Assembly: GCF_019397265.1 (NCBI RefSeq)
Contig: NZ_CP068985.1
Location: 7,931,001-7,995,000, forward strand
DNA from: Nonomuraea coxensis DSM 45129
GTDB taxonomy: Bacteria; Actinomycetota; Actinomycetes; Streptosporangiales; Streptosporangiaceae
Length of the DNA: 64,000 bases
Reading direction: 5' to 3'
The position numbers were made by a program, and so were the translations under genes. This document shows, one piece after another, positions 54,601-63,615 of the stretch. The notes beneath the pieces were generated by a model, which was not told where the DNA came from, ran no database searches, and saw only the letters and a list, made by a program, of their open reading frames with translations. Within the stretch, counting starts at the first letter, position 1; each line of letters starts with the position of its first letter.

Positions 54601-54621
54601 GGGTTTGAGGAGGAACAGATC

Positions 54622-56504
54622 ATGCGCTGGTACGCCGGATGGTTCTCTCATTCACACGCCGGTCAGGACGCCGCTGCACCATCTCGCCCACGTGGAAGCC
54701 GCGTCTTGTCAAACCGGCCACCGTTGTGGGCAACAGGAGAATGGGGCCGGGAGCTACGCACCCTGACCATGGAGCACTGGCAGATCGCAGTTTTCGGCGC
54801 CTGCCTGGCCGACGACGCCGAACTCACCGGCACGCTGAGGCGCGCGGCGCGCACCGGCGACTGGGCTCAGTTGGCCGCCCTGCCCGGCAGCTTCGTGACC
54901 GTACGGACCGGCGCCGACGGCGTCCTGGTCGTCCCGGACCTCGCCGGAGCATGGCCACTGTTCTTCACTCCCTGGGCGGGCGGCATCGCCTACTGCTCCT
55001 CGCCGCTGCCACTGGGCGACCTCATCGGAGCCGACCCCGACCCGCGCTGGCTGGCAGCACGCCTGATAGGCGCCGACCTCACGCACGCCACCGGCGACCG
55101 GTCGCCGTTCGCCACGATCAACCGGTCACGGCCCGGCCACATGGTGCTGCTCAGGGGCCAGAAACCGTGCCACCGACCTCTGGACGTGCGCCTTGGCGGA
55201 CTGCCCTTCGCCGAAGGCGCCGAACAACTCCGGCACGCGCTGCTGACCGCGGTCAGCAGGCGCGCGCACCAGGCCGAGCGCCTGTCCAGCGACCTGTCAG
55301 GAGGGCTCGACTCTTCCAGCCTCGCTCTGCTGGCCGCGCGCTACCGGACCTCGCCTCTGCCCGCAATCACCTACGTGGACCCCGTCGGTGGCGGCGAGGA
55401 CGACTTGACCCATGCCCTGCTGTGCGTGCGGGCGGAACCCGCCTTGAAGCACATCGTCATCAGACCCGGTCCGGACGCGCTCCCGCTCACCGCACTGGAC
55501 CGGGCGCCGCTCCTGGACGAGCCCGCCCAGGACGTACTGCTGTGGGCCCGCGATGAGGCCGTGCTCGCACCCGCGGCCGGTGGGCTGCACATGACCGGCG
55601 ACGGCGGCGACTGCGTTCTTGCCGGTTCCCTTGCCTACCTGGCCGACCTGGCCCGGCCGCCGACCGCGGGGCGCTTCCTGACAGAAGCGGCGGCATGGGC
55701 GCGGCTGCGTCACCGCCCCGCCTACGCCGTCATCAGGGCCGCGCTGCGTATGGCCCGCACCAGCTACCCTCAGGCGCTGGCCGGCGTCGCCGAGCAACTG
55801 CGCGGCGGAGACCTGCCGACACGGCGAGGCGTGGAGGACACGCTGCGCTGGTGCGGTCTCAGCCCCGCTGCAGCCTGGGCGACCCGGGAGGCCCGCGTGG
55901 ATCTCGCCGCCGGCATCGAGTCGCTGATCGCCGACGGTCTTGGCCATCAGCCTGAGCATCTGTTCCCTGAGGCCGGAGCCGATGCCGAAGCACTCCGGCT
56001 GGTGCGCGCGGCAGGCGCGGACTCCAGGCCGTACAAGCAGGTTGGCGAGGTTTCGGGGTGGACGTACACACTCCGTACCTCGACAACCAGGTCATCGCCG
56101 CCTGCTCCGCCGTTTCCGTCACCGAACGGACCACCGCCCAGACCCCTAAACCACTGCTGAGGGCCGCGCTGGCGGGGCTGGTGCCGGCACAACTGTTGTC
56201 CCGCCGGACCAAGGCGTCCTTCACCGCCTGCCTGTATTCCGGTCTTCGCCATGCCGCGCCGGACGTGCGTGACCTGCTGGAGGAACCCCGGTTAGCCGCG
56301 CTCGGCCTGATCGAAGCCGCGCCCGCCCGCCATGCGGTCGGCCGTCTGCTGGACGGCGCCGACGGCCCGATGGCCGCGGTGTGCGACGTGCTCGCCGCGG
56401 AGCTCTGGCTACGCCAGCTCGCCCAGCCGCGCCCCCGCCTGTGGGGCCCCGCCTCCTCGCTCGAACGTCAGGAGCCTGAACATGCCCGTCCTGCACGCCC
56501 GTGA
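54622..56504 (+). CDS. Lasso cyclase (C), with a -1 frame break
   Basis: Asparagine-synthetase-like enzyme that adenylates the ring Asp and closes the lactam. Start ATG 54622 (GAGGAGG eight bases upstream). N-terminal glutaminase-like part to about 190, then the PP-loop SGGLDSS at 226-232. The frame reads on to 56160, but coding homology leaves it at 56058: in frame 1, codon GGG 56056-56058 is followed by noise, whereas re-reading G56058 gives GTG-GAC-GTA, VDVHTPYLDN, the conserved helix of the family, open to 56504. The joined product is about 627 residues, the normal size. GCGAGG precedes the GTG at 56058, so split translation is also conceivable. Overlaps the B1 gene by 23 bases. Confidence 0.82.
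56055..56061 (+). other. Frame-break site in the lasso cyclase
   Basis: The stretch C-GGGG-TGG (G at 56055-56058) is where the cyclase reading frame must shift by -1 to join residues ...GEVSG to VDVHTPYLDN. A one-base deletion in the G-run, a sequencing error, or programmed -1 slippage would each explain it. No classical slippery heptamer or strong downstream stem is apparent. Confidence 0.75.
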
Positions 56505-56763
56505 AGGCATCCGCCGCACCCCCGCCGACGATCAGGGAGCGGTCCTGATGGACGCCCATCGGGACCGCTTCTACGGTCTCAATCCCGCCGCCGCCGTAAT
56601 CTGGCATGCCGTGGCCGACGGCACCGAGGTCACCGCAGCCGCGGCCATCGCGGCCAGGGCCCTGCTCGCGGCCTTCTCCATCGACCCTGCCACCGCCCAG
56701 CGAGACGCCGAATCCCACCTCGCCGTGCTCACCGGGCACGGGCTGCTGCAGGAGCGGCCATGA
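56482..56763 (+). CDS. Lasso RRE protein (B1, PqqD-like)
   Basis: 93 residues from ATG 56482. The PqqD-like fold is visible in AREGIRRTPADDQGAVLMDAHRDRFYGLNPAAAVIWHAV, shown in pieces, followed by a helical C-terminus. It binds the leader of the precursor and hands it to the B2 protease and cyclase. It overlaps the cyclase 3' end by 23 bases and the B2 gene by four (ATGA). Confidence 0.88.
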   Translation: MPVLHAREGIRRTPADDQGAVLMDAHRDRFYGLNPAAAVIWHAVADGTEVTAAAAIAARALLAAFSIDPATAQRDAESHLAVLTGHGLLQERP

Positions 56764-57176
56764 CCAGCCATATGGCCCTTCCCCCGCTTGAGCATCGGCT
56801 CACTCTCGCCCACCGGCTCTCGGCGGTGATCGCGCACCTGCTCGCCGCCGCCCTGATCCGGCTCCCGTTCCGTCTCCTGTCCCGGGTGCTCGGCATGGTC
56901 GGCCGGTGGTGCCGGCACGCCGCCACTCCGACACAAGCACGGATCGCCGCCGAGGCGGCCCGCTGGGCAGGACACTGGATGCCAGGGCGGGCCGCCTGCC
57001 TGGAGAACGCCGTGGCCGCCATGCTGACCGCGGCGGTCCGGGGCCGGCGCGTGCACGTGTGCATCGGGGCGCGCACGCAGCCCTACGCCGCGCACGCCTG
57101 GATCGAGACCACCTCCGGAGCCTCAGGCGAGCCGTACCACCCCGACCGGCCCTATCACCTGTTGCTCCGCATATGA
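56760..57176 (+). CDS. Lasso leader peptidase (B2)
   Basis: 138 residues of transglutaminase-like fold. The catalytic Cys is C80 in GRAACLENAVA and the His is H112 in YAAHAWIE; the third member is probably the Asp of HPDRPYH, but not certain. It removes the leader after the penultimate Thr, releasing Gly1. ATG 56760 overlaps the B1 stop (ATGA). N-terminal hydrophobic helices may help membrane association. Confidence 0.87.
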   Translation: MTSHMALPPLEHRLTLAHRLSAVIAHLLAAALIRLPFRLLSRVLGMVGRWCRHAATPTQARIAAEAARWAGHWMPGRAACLENAVAAMLTAAVRGRRVHVCIGARTQPYAAHAWIETTSGASGEPYHPDRPYHLLLRI

Positions 57177-57199
57177 CTTGCCAACGAGGGGGAACCGCC

Positions 57200-58255
57200 G
57201 TGGCCACCGCGACGACCATCAGCCCAGCCGTCCAGAACGCGCTCGACCAGATCTCCGAAACCCACTACACGATGGAGGACGACGGCTCCCTGCTGCCGCA
57301 GACCTCCGACCGCGGCATCATCGCCACCATGCTGGACCTGCTCCAGGTGGAGCCCGGCCAGCGCGTCCTGGAGATCGGCACGGGGTCCGGCTACTCCACC
57401 GCGCTGCTGTCCCGCCTGGTCGGCGAGACCGGCAGCGTCATCTCCGTCGACATCGACCCGGCCCTCACCGGCCGCGCCGGGCGTCGGCTGCGCGCTGACG
57501 GCCGCACCAACGTCACCCTGCACGCCACCGACGGCACGACCACCGGCGGCGGGCAGGTCGACCGCGTCATCGCCTGGACCAGCCCGGAACGCATCCCCGG
57601 AGCGTGGACGCGCCACGCTGCGCCCGGGGCGATCGTGGTCACGCCGGTCCAGGTGACGGACCTGGCCAAGACTGTCCTCGTGGTACGGTGCCGCCGCGGC
57701 GCGCAGGACCCAACGCTCACCACCGACCGGCTGCTGCGGGCCGGGTTCGTCGAGGCCACCCCGTACGTCCTGGACCAGTGGCTCGTGCCGCCCCGCGACG
57801 TCGACGCCCTGGTCCACGACGAAGACGGACGGCCGCGGTGGCTGTCGGCGACCTGGCTGCGCAACGGGGGCGGCGACACCGGGCGGCGGCTGCTCCGGCA
57901 GCTCCGGACAGACGGCCGCCAGGCCGGCGGCCCACTGGACAGGGGGGAGGACCCGGCCGGCTTCTACGCCTTCCTGTTGGCCACCAGGCCCGACGCCCTG
58001 ACCACGGCCGCGCTCGGCGACCCGCTGTGGCGCATCGGCGCCTCCACCCCCACCGGGATCGCTCTCATCACGCCCTCCGACGCCGAACGGCAGACCGCCG
58101 CCGGAGACGACAGCGCCATCGACCTCCTCGCCGCCTGGGCCGCCCAGTGGCGGACCCAGGGCAGCCCAGGTCTCGACCGGCTGTCCGCCGTGCTGCACCA
58201 TGTCGGCGACGGCTGGACGGTCCGTCTCACGCCGGCCACCGGCGCGCACGCCTAG
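57200..58255 (+). CDS. Lasso-associated PIMT-family O-methyltransferase
   Basis: 351 residues. SAM motif I VLEIGTGSGYSTALL at about 56-70 and the N-terminal SPAVQNALDQISETHY match protein L-isoaspartyl methyltransferases; a C-terminal domain of about 130 residues is extra. In characterised lasso clusters (cellulonodin-2, lihuanodin), such enzymes methylate an Asp in the ring of the threaded peptide, which then closes to an aspartimide. The core here has an in-ring Asp6-Thr7. GTG 57200 has AGGGGGA seven bases upstream; ATG 57173 would overlap the B2 stop. It converges on cbs. Confidence 0.85.
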   Translation: MATATTISPAVQNALDQISETHYTMEDDGSLLPQTSDRGIIATMLDLLQVEPGQRVLEIGTGSGYSTALLSRLVGETGSVISVDIDPALTGRAGRRLRADGRTNVTLHATDGTTTGGGQVDRVIAWTSPERIPGAWTRHAAPGAIVVTPVQVTDLAKTVLVVRCRRGAQDPTLTTDRLLRAGFVEATPYVLDQWLVPPRDVDALVHDEDGRPRWLSATWLRNGGGDTGRRLLRQLRTDGRQAGGPLDRGEDPAGFYAFLLATRPDALTTAALGDPLWRIGASTPTGIALITPSDAERQTAAGDDSAIDLLAAWAAQWRTQGSPGLDRLSAVLHHVGDGWTVRLTPATGAHA

Positions 58256-58282
58256 CCGGCGCCGGGCCGTCAGGGAGCGGGA

Positions 58283-59653
58283 TCAGTGGTTGGCCAGGAA
58301 GGCGAGCAGGTCCTGCCGGGTGATCAGCCCGGACGGCTTGCCGTCCTCCAGCACGACCGCCGCGTCCGCCTTCTCCAGCGCTTCCACCGCACGCGCCACA
58401 GGTTCACCACTGCCGATCGTGGGTAGCGGCGCGGACATGTGGTCGGCGATCGGGTCGTCGGAGGAGAGCCTGCCGTGGTAGAGGGCTTCGAGGAGGTCGC
58501 GCTCGACGATGGAGCCGACGACCTCGGCCGCCATGACCGGCGGCTCCTCCTTCATGACCGGGAGCTGGGACACGCTGTACTCGCGCATGATCGAGATGGC
58601 CGTGCCGACCGTCTCGTGCGGGTGGGCGTGCACGAACTCCGGCAGGCCCGGCCCCTTGCGCGCCAGCACGTCGCCGACCAGGCCCTCGTCGGAGCTGGTC
58701 GTGAGGAAGCCGTAGTCGGCCATCCAGTCGTCGTTGAAGATCTTCGACAGGTAGCCGCGGCCGCCGTCGGGCAGCAGCACGACGACCGTGTCGCCCTCCT
58801 TGGCCCGCGCCGCCACCTGGAGCGCCGCGACGACGGCCATGCCGCACGACCCGCCGACCAGCAGCCCTTCCTCCCGGGCGAGGCGGCGGGTCATGGTGAA
58901 GGAGTCCTTGTCGGAGACCGCGATGATCTCGTCGCAGATCGTGGTGTCGTACGTGGCCGGCCAGATGTCCTCGCCGACGCCCTCCACGAGGTAGGGGCGC
59001 CCGCTGCCGCCGGAGTAGACCGAGCCCTCGGGGTCGGCCCCGACGACGCGCACCCGGCCGCCGGATATCTCCTTGAGGTAGCGGCCCGTGCCGCTGATCG
59101 TGCCGCCGGTGCCGATGCCGGCGACGAAGTGGGTGATGCCGCCCTCGGTGTCGGCCCAGATCTCGGGGCCCGTGGAGTGGAAGTGGGACTCCCGGTTCTC
59201 GGGGTTGGAGTACTGGTCGGGCTTCCAGGCGTTGGGCACCTCGCGGGCCAGCCGGTCGGAGACCGAGTAGTAGGAGTCGGGGTGGTCGGGCGGGACGGCG
59301 GTCGGGCAGACCACGACCTCGGCCCCGTACGCCCGCAGCACCGCGATCTTGTCCTGGGCGACCTTGTCCGGCACCACGAACAGGCACCGGTAACCCCTCT
59401 GCTGGGCCACGATGGCGAGCCCCACCCCGGTGTTGCCGGAGGTCGGCTCGACGATGACCCCGCCGGGGCGCAGGGCGCCCGACTTCTCGGCGGCCTCGAT
59501 CATGCGGACCGCGATGCGGTCCTTCACGGATCCGCCCGGGTTGAAGTACTCGACTTTGGCGAGCACCTGGGCCGGCAGGCCCGCGCTCACCTTGTGCAGG
59601 CGGACGAGCGGGGTGTTCCCTATGAGGTCGACCAGGGAATCGTAAACGCGCAC
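58283..59653 (-). CDS. cbs: Cystathionine beta-synthase
   Basis: PLP enzyme joining homocysteine and serine to cystathionine in reverse transsulphuration. 456 residues: catalytic domain with PLP Lys in NPGGSVKDR, the SGNTG substrate loop and GTGGTISG phosphate loop, then two C-terminal CBS domains (from about 330) that bind adenosine ligands. GTG 59653 gives the conserved start MRVYDSLVDLIGNTPL. It faces metB across the lasso cluster; in other actinobacteria the two lie close together. An SGNH hydrolase gene is divergent. Confidence 0.95.
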   Translation of the reverse strand: MRVYDSLVDLIGNTPLVRLHKVSAGLPAQVLAKVEYFNPGGSVKDRIAVRMIEAAEKSGALRPGGVIVEPTSGNTGVGLAIVAQQRGYRCLFVVPDKVAQDKIAVLRAYGAEVVVCPTAVPPDHPDSYYSVSDRLAREVPNAWKPDQYSNPENRESHFHSTGPEIWADTEGGITHFVAGIGTGGTISGTGRYLKEISGGRVRVVGADPEGSVYSGGSGRPYLVEGVGEDIWPATYDTTICDEIIAVSDKDSFTMTRRLAREEGLLVGGSCGMAVVAALQVAARAKEGDTVVVLLPDGGRGYLSKIFNDDWMADYGFLTTSSDEGLVGDVLARKGPGLPEFVHAHPHETVGTAISIMREYSVSQLPVMKEEPPVMAAEVVGSIVERDLLEALYHGRLSSDDPIADHMSAPLPTIGSGEPVARAVEALEKADAAVVLEDGKPSGLITRQDLLAFLANH

Positions 59654-59780
59654 CGAGGTGTTCACCTTCTTTGCCAAAGCTTGATCAGCTATCGAAAGGC
59701 CGAGATCCGGTCGGGATGGCAGGCCCTCGGCTAGTTTCCTAGCAAACGCTACCGCCGAGTTCGACCAGGGAGGGACGTAC

Positions 59781-60764
59781 GTGGTCTGGGCAGCTGGGAT
59801 GGCGCGCGCCGCACGTAGGATCGCCACCGCGGCGGCGCTCGGAGGGGGCGGGCTGACGGCCTTGGGTGCGACGGCGTACGGGCTGCTGGTCGCCGAGGGA
59901 CTGCTGGCGCGCAAGGCCATCGGCCGCCCGCACGGCATGGACGGGCCCCCTTCCGACGGCACGTACGGCATGTTCCCCGGCGAGGCGATCAAGCTGGCGA
60001 TGCTGGGCGACTCCACGTCGGTGGGCCTCGGCATGACGGATCCGGCCCAGACGCCCGGCGTGCTGCTCGCCAACGGCCTGGCCGCGGTGTCCGAGCGCCC
60101 GGTGCGGCTGCTCGTGGCGGGCCGCTCGGGCGCGTCGTCGGCGGAGCTGGGCGAGCAGGTGGACCGGGCGCTCGCCATGGAGCCGCACCTGGCGGTGATC
60201 TTCGTGGGGGCCAACGACATCATCACCCAGACGCCTCCGGCGGTCGCCGTGCGCCACCTGACCAAGTCGGTGCGCCGGCTGCGCGAGGCGGGCGTCGAGG
60301 TGATCGTGGGCACCTGCCCCGACCTGGGCACGGTACGGCCCATCGCGCAGCCGCTGCGCTGGGTGACCCGGCGGTGGAGCCGGCAGCTCGCGGCGGCCCA
60401 GACGGTGGCGGTGGTGGACGCGGGCGGCCGTACGGTGGCCTTCGCCGACACGCTCGGCCCCGAGTTCGCTACAAATCCGACAGAGATGTTCGGACCGGAT
60501 CGTTTCCATCCATCTGCCCGAGGTTACGCGCAGGCCGCTTACGTGGTGCTACCGTCGGTGTGCGCTGCGTTGGGGTTGTGGCCTGAGCCGCGCCCCGCGC
60601 GCCGCGAAGAACTGCAACCGATCTACCTCGCGGCGGCCACGGCCGCGGAGGAGCCCGGCACCGAGGTCACCGCGACCCGGGTCGACGGGCGGGCGACGGG
60701 GCTGCACGGCAAGTGGGCCGCGTTGTTCCGCCGGAGGCTCGGCGAGCAGCTCAACGACGCCTGA
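59781..60764 (+). CDS. SGNH/GDSL hydrolase
   Basis: 327 residues. A membrane helix near the N-terminus (AALGGGGLTALGATAYGLLVAEGLL) may anchor it. Block I MLGDSTSVG carries the catalytic Ser, GANDIITQ is block III, and DRFHPSARGY is block V with Asp-His. Such enzymes are extracytoplasmic esterases, often on lipids or polysaccharides. GTG 59781 has AGGGAGGG upstream. It corresponds in order to Rv1075c near cbs (from memory). Confidence 0.88.
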   Translation: MVWAAGMARAARRIATAAALGGGGLTALGATAYGLLVAEGLLARKAIGRPHGMDGPPSDGTYGMFPGEAIKLAMLGDSTSVGLGMTDPAQTPGVLLANGLAAVSERPVRLLVAGRSGASSAELGEQVDRALAMEPHLAVIFVGANDIITQTPPAVAVRHLTKSVRRLREAGVEVIVGTCPDLGTVRPIAQPLRWVTRRWSRQLAAAQTVAVVDAGGRTVAFADTLGPEFATNPTEMFGPDRFHPSARGYAQAAYVVLPSVCAALGLWPEPRPARREELQPIYLAAATAAEEPGTEVTATRVDGRATGLHGKWAALFRRRLGEQLNDA

Positions 60765-60906
60765 CCCCCCGGTTCAGGCCCGTCGAGCGGCTCGGCCCGC
60801 GGCCGGTCCGCCCCCGTTCCGGCGTGGCGTGTCCTCGACCGCGCCCCGCACCGGTGACCTTCCGCGCCCGAGCCGTCACTCCTCGTCCCCTTGGAGGGTA
60901 TCGCCC

Positions 60907-62256
60907 GTGCTCCGGCCCCTCTGGAAGCCGTCCGTCGCCCTGTTGGCAGGAACTTTCGCCGTCGCCGGGTGCGCCGGCAGCGACGCGGCCACCACCCCCG
61001 CCTTCCCCACCTGGCACAACACGCAGGTCAACGTCGTCAGCCGGCTGGCCGAGGCGGCCGGGGTGGTGACCACGACCTCGATGAAGCCCGACGGCTCCCT
61101 GGAGACGGTGGCCGTCCGGCTGCGCGACGGCCGGCGGCTGTGGGGCTATCCGGCCACGATGGCCGGCCGCCTGCCCGGCATGGGCGTCTCGGCTCCCGCG
61201 ATCGTCGAGACCGGCGGCGGCGAGGGCGTGGTGGTGGCGCTCGACCCGGCGCGCAAGGGCCGGTGGAACGCCACTCTGGTGGCCCGCGACGCGCACTCCG
61301 GCGTGCAGAAGTGGACCCGGCCGGTGCACTCCTCGTTCGGGCCGCAGCGCTGCGGGCCCTACGTCTGCCTGTCGGAGCACACCGCGCTGGCCACGGCCCG
61401 CACGGTGGTGCTCGACCCGGCCAGCGGCAAGCCACTGTGGAAGCTGCCGGGCATCTCGGAGGTCGAGTGGTCCGACCGGACGCGGGTGCTGCTGCTGCGG
61501 CTGTCGGACGACCCGATGGTGGAGTCGTACGAGCTCAAGACCGGCAAGCTGCAGTGGCAGCAGCCGATCGAGCAGGCGCTCGGGCCGGGCGTCGACCTGT
61601 CGGGCGGCTGGGCGTTCGGCGCGGCGGGCGACGACCTGGTCGGCTACGTCGCCCCCTACACCGACCCAGAGACCAGGCGGCTGTCCACGTTCGGCCTGTT
61701 CTCGCTGCGGAGGGCCGACGGCACGATCAACTGGATCCGCCCGTCGGTCGTGCGCGTCTACCCGAGCGGCAACCCCGGCTACGCCCCCGTCGTGCGGCCG
61801 GTGGACCGCCAGGGCGCCTACGGCGGCTTCGCCCGGCTCGACCCGACGTCGGGGCGGGTGATGGGGCAGGTCGGCGCCGCCGACGTGCCCGGCTCCGGCT
61901 GGTGGCTGGCCTTCCCCGACCGCATGGACAAACTGGGCTTCCTCACCCACGGCGCCAAGGGCTCGGTCTATGACCTGGCCTCGGGCCGGTCGGCTCCGGT
62001 GGAGGAGGAGCGGAGCTGGTCCTTCTGCGTCACCGACCCCAAGCCGCTGCCGTTGAAGGGCCAGCCGCCCGGCTTCTACGCGACGGCGGCCGTCTGCGAG
62101 TACGACCTCGCCACCGGCAGGCGGGTCACCCCGGCGGGCCCGCCCCCGGCGTGGTTCACCGGCAGCATGGCGGGCTGGCGGCTGTGGCGCGACGAGAAGG
62201 GGGCCCTGCACGCGGTGAACGACAACACCGAGAGCGCGCCGGGCATGTACGGGTAA
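60907..62256 (+). CDS. Secreted beta-propeller lipoprotein
   Basis: 449 residues from GTG 60907 (GGAGGG eight bases upstream). Signal peptide with lipobox FAVAGC, then blade-like repeats with WxY/WxL and GxxV patterns, resembling PQQ-type or quinoprotein-like seven-bladed propellers without metal-binding residues visible. The Cys-rich spots (RCGPYVC, FCVTD, VCEYD) may form disulphides. Function unknown; a surface scaffold or sensor is plausible. Confidence 0.75.
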   Translation: MLRPLWKPSVALLAGTFAVAGCAGSDAATTPAFPTWHNTQVNVVSRLAEAAGVVTTTSMKPDGSLETVAVRLRDGRRLWGYPATMAGRLPGMGVSAPAIVETGGGEGVVVALDPARKGRWNATLVARDAHSGVQKWTRPVHSSFGPQRCGPYVCLSEHTALATARTVVLDPASGKPLWKLPGISEVEWSDRTRVLLLRLSDDPMVESYELKTGKLQWQQPIEQALGPGVDLSGGWAFGAAGDDLVGYVAPYTDPETRRLSTFGLFSLRRADGTINWIRPSVVRVYPSGNPGYAPVVRPVDRQGAYGGFARLDPTSGRVMGQVGAADVPGSGWWLAFPDRMDKLGFLTHGAKGSVYDLASGRSAPVEEERSWSFCVTDPKPLPLKGQPPGFYATAAVCEYDLATGRRVTPAGPPPAWFTGSMAGWRLWRDEKGALHAVNDNTESAPGMYG

Positions 62257-62293
62257 GTCCTTCTCCGGGGGCGGCGAGGCTTGCGCGAAGAAC

Positions 62294-62308
62294 TGGAATA
62301 TAGTTCTA
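62294..62308. promoter_or_regulatory. Imperfect dyad upstream of the thiolase
   Basis: TGGAATATAGTTCTA is a TxGAA/TTCxA dyad, resembling TetR-family operators of fatty-acid genes such as TAGAAC-GTTCTA. It lies 28 bases before the thiolase start and overlaps a possible -10 (TATTAG nearby). Regulator unknown. Confidence 0.45.
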
Positions 62309-62335
62309 CTATTAGCCGCCGACAGAGGAGGGGCC

Positions 62336-63553
62336 ATGCCCGAGGCAGTCATCGTCGCAACCGCGCGTTCGCCCATCGGACGAGCCTTCAAGGGGTCGCT
62401 CAAGGACATCAGGCCCGACGACCTGACCGTGCAGATGATCCAGGCGGCCCTGGCCAAGGTGCCCCAGCTCGATCCGCACACCATCGACGACATCATGCTG
62501 GGCTGCGGCCTGCCCGGCGGCGAGCAGGGCTTCAACCTGGCCCGGGTGGTGGCGGTGCTGCTCGGGCTCGACGACGTGCCGGGCACCACCGTGACCCGCT
62601 ACTGCTCCTCGTCGCTCCAGACCACCCGCATGGCCTTCCACGCCATCAAGGCGGGCGAGGGCGACGTGTTCGTCTCCGCGGGCGTGGAGACCGTCTCGCG
62701 CTTCGTCAAGGGCAACTCCGACTCGCTGCCCGACACGCACAACCCGCTCTTCCTGGACGCGCTGGCCCGCACCAAGTCCTACACCGAGGGCGGCAAGACC
62801 TGGCACGACCCGCGCGAGGACGGCGACGTGCCCGACGTCTACATCGCGATGGGCCAGACCGCCGAGAACGTCGCCCAGCTCCGCGGGGTCAGCCGCCAGG
62901 AGCAGGACGAGTTCGGCGTGCGCTCCCAGAACCTCGCCGAGAAGGCGCTGGCCGACGGTTTCTGGGCCAAGGACATCACGCCCGTCACGCTGCCCGACGG
63001 CACCGTGGTGAGCCAGGACGACGGGCCCCGGCCTGGCACCACGTACGAGAAGGTCGCCGGCCTCCAGCCGGTCTTCCGCCCGGACGGCACGGTCACGGCG
63101 GGCAACTGCTGCCCGCTCAACGACGGCGCCGCCGCCGTGGTGATCATGAGTGACGTCAAGGCGGCCGAGCTGGGCATCACGCCGCTGGCCCGCATCATCT
63201 CCACCGGCGTCTCGGGGCTGTCGCCGGAGATCATGGGCCTCGGCCCGGTGGACGCCTCGCGGCAGGCGCTGGCGCGGGCCGGGATGGCCATCGAGGACGT
63301 CGACCTGGTCGAGATCAACGAGGCGTTCGCCGCGCAGGTCATCCCGTCCTACCAGGAGCTGGGCATCGACCTCGACCGGCTCAACGTCAACGGCGGGGCC
63401 ATCGCGGTCGGTCACCCGTTCGGCATGACCGGCGCCCGCATCACCTCCACGCTCATCAACGGCCTCCAGCACCGCGACAAGACCATCGGCCTGGAGACGA
63501 TGTGCGTGGGCGGCGGCCAGGGCATGGCCATGCTCCTGGAGCGCCTGAGCTGA
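62336..63553 (+). CDS. Acetyl-CoA C-acyltransferase (thiolase)
   Basis: 405 residues with the three thiolase catalytic motifs: nucleophilic Cys in TVTRYCSSSLQT near 89, HPFGMTGAR with His and, near the C-terminus, CVGGGQGMA with Cys. EINEAFAAQ is the other conserved loop. It cleaves or forms beta-ketoacyl-CoA. The order near cbs and the SGNH gene matches fadA3 (Rv1074c). ATG 62336 follows GAGGAGG. Confidence 0.95.
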   Translation: MPEAVIVATARSPIGRAFKGSLKDIRPDDLTVQMIQAALAKVPQLDPHTIDDIMLGCGLPGGEQGFNLARVVAVLLGLDDVPGTTVTRYCSSSLQTTRMAFHAIKAGEGDVFVSAGVETVSRFVKGNSDSLPDTHNPLFLDALARTKSYTEGGKTWHDPREDGDVPDVYIAMGQTAENVAQLRGVSRQEQDEFGVRSQNLAEKALADGFWAKDITPVTLPDGTVVSQDDGPRPGTTYEKVAGLQPVFRPDGTVTAGNCCPLNDGAAAVVIMSDVKAAELGITPLARIISTGVSGLSPEIMGLGPVDASRQALARAGMAIEDVDLVEINEAFAAQVIPSYQELGIDLDRLNVNGGAIAVGHPFGMTGARITSTLINGLQHRDKTIGLETMCVGGGQGMAMLLERLS

Positions 63554-63562
63554 CGCGCGGAC

Positions 63563-63596
63563 CCCGGCGCCCGGCCCCGGCGGGCCGGGCGCCGGG
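63563..63596 (+). terminator. Strong terminator after the thiolase
   Basis: CCCGGCGCCCGGCC (63563-63576) and GGCCGGGCGCCGGG (63583-63596) form a perfect 14-bp stem with a six-base loop, ten bases after the thiolase stop and before the convergent gene. Bidirectional action is likely. Confidence 0.85.
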
Positions 63597-63615
63597 CCGC
63601 GGCGGCCGGGGCCGG

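Noticed and set aside
56058-56504. The second part of the cyclase as an independent gene
   Set aside because: It begins inside a conserved helix of the cyclase fold and lacks the PP-loop, so it is listed as part of a frame-broken gene, although split translation cannot be excluded.
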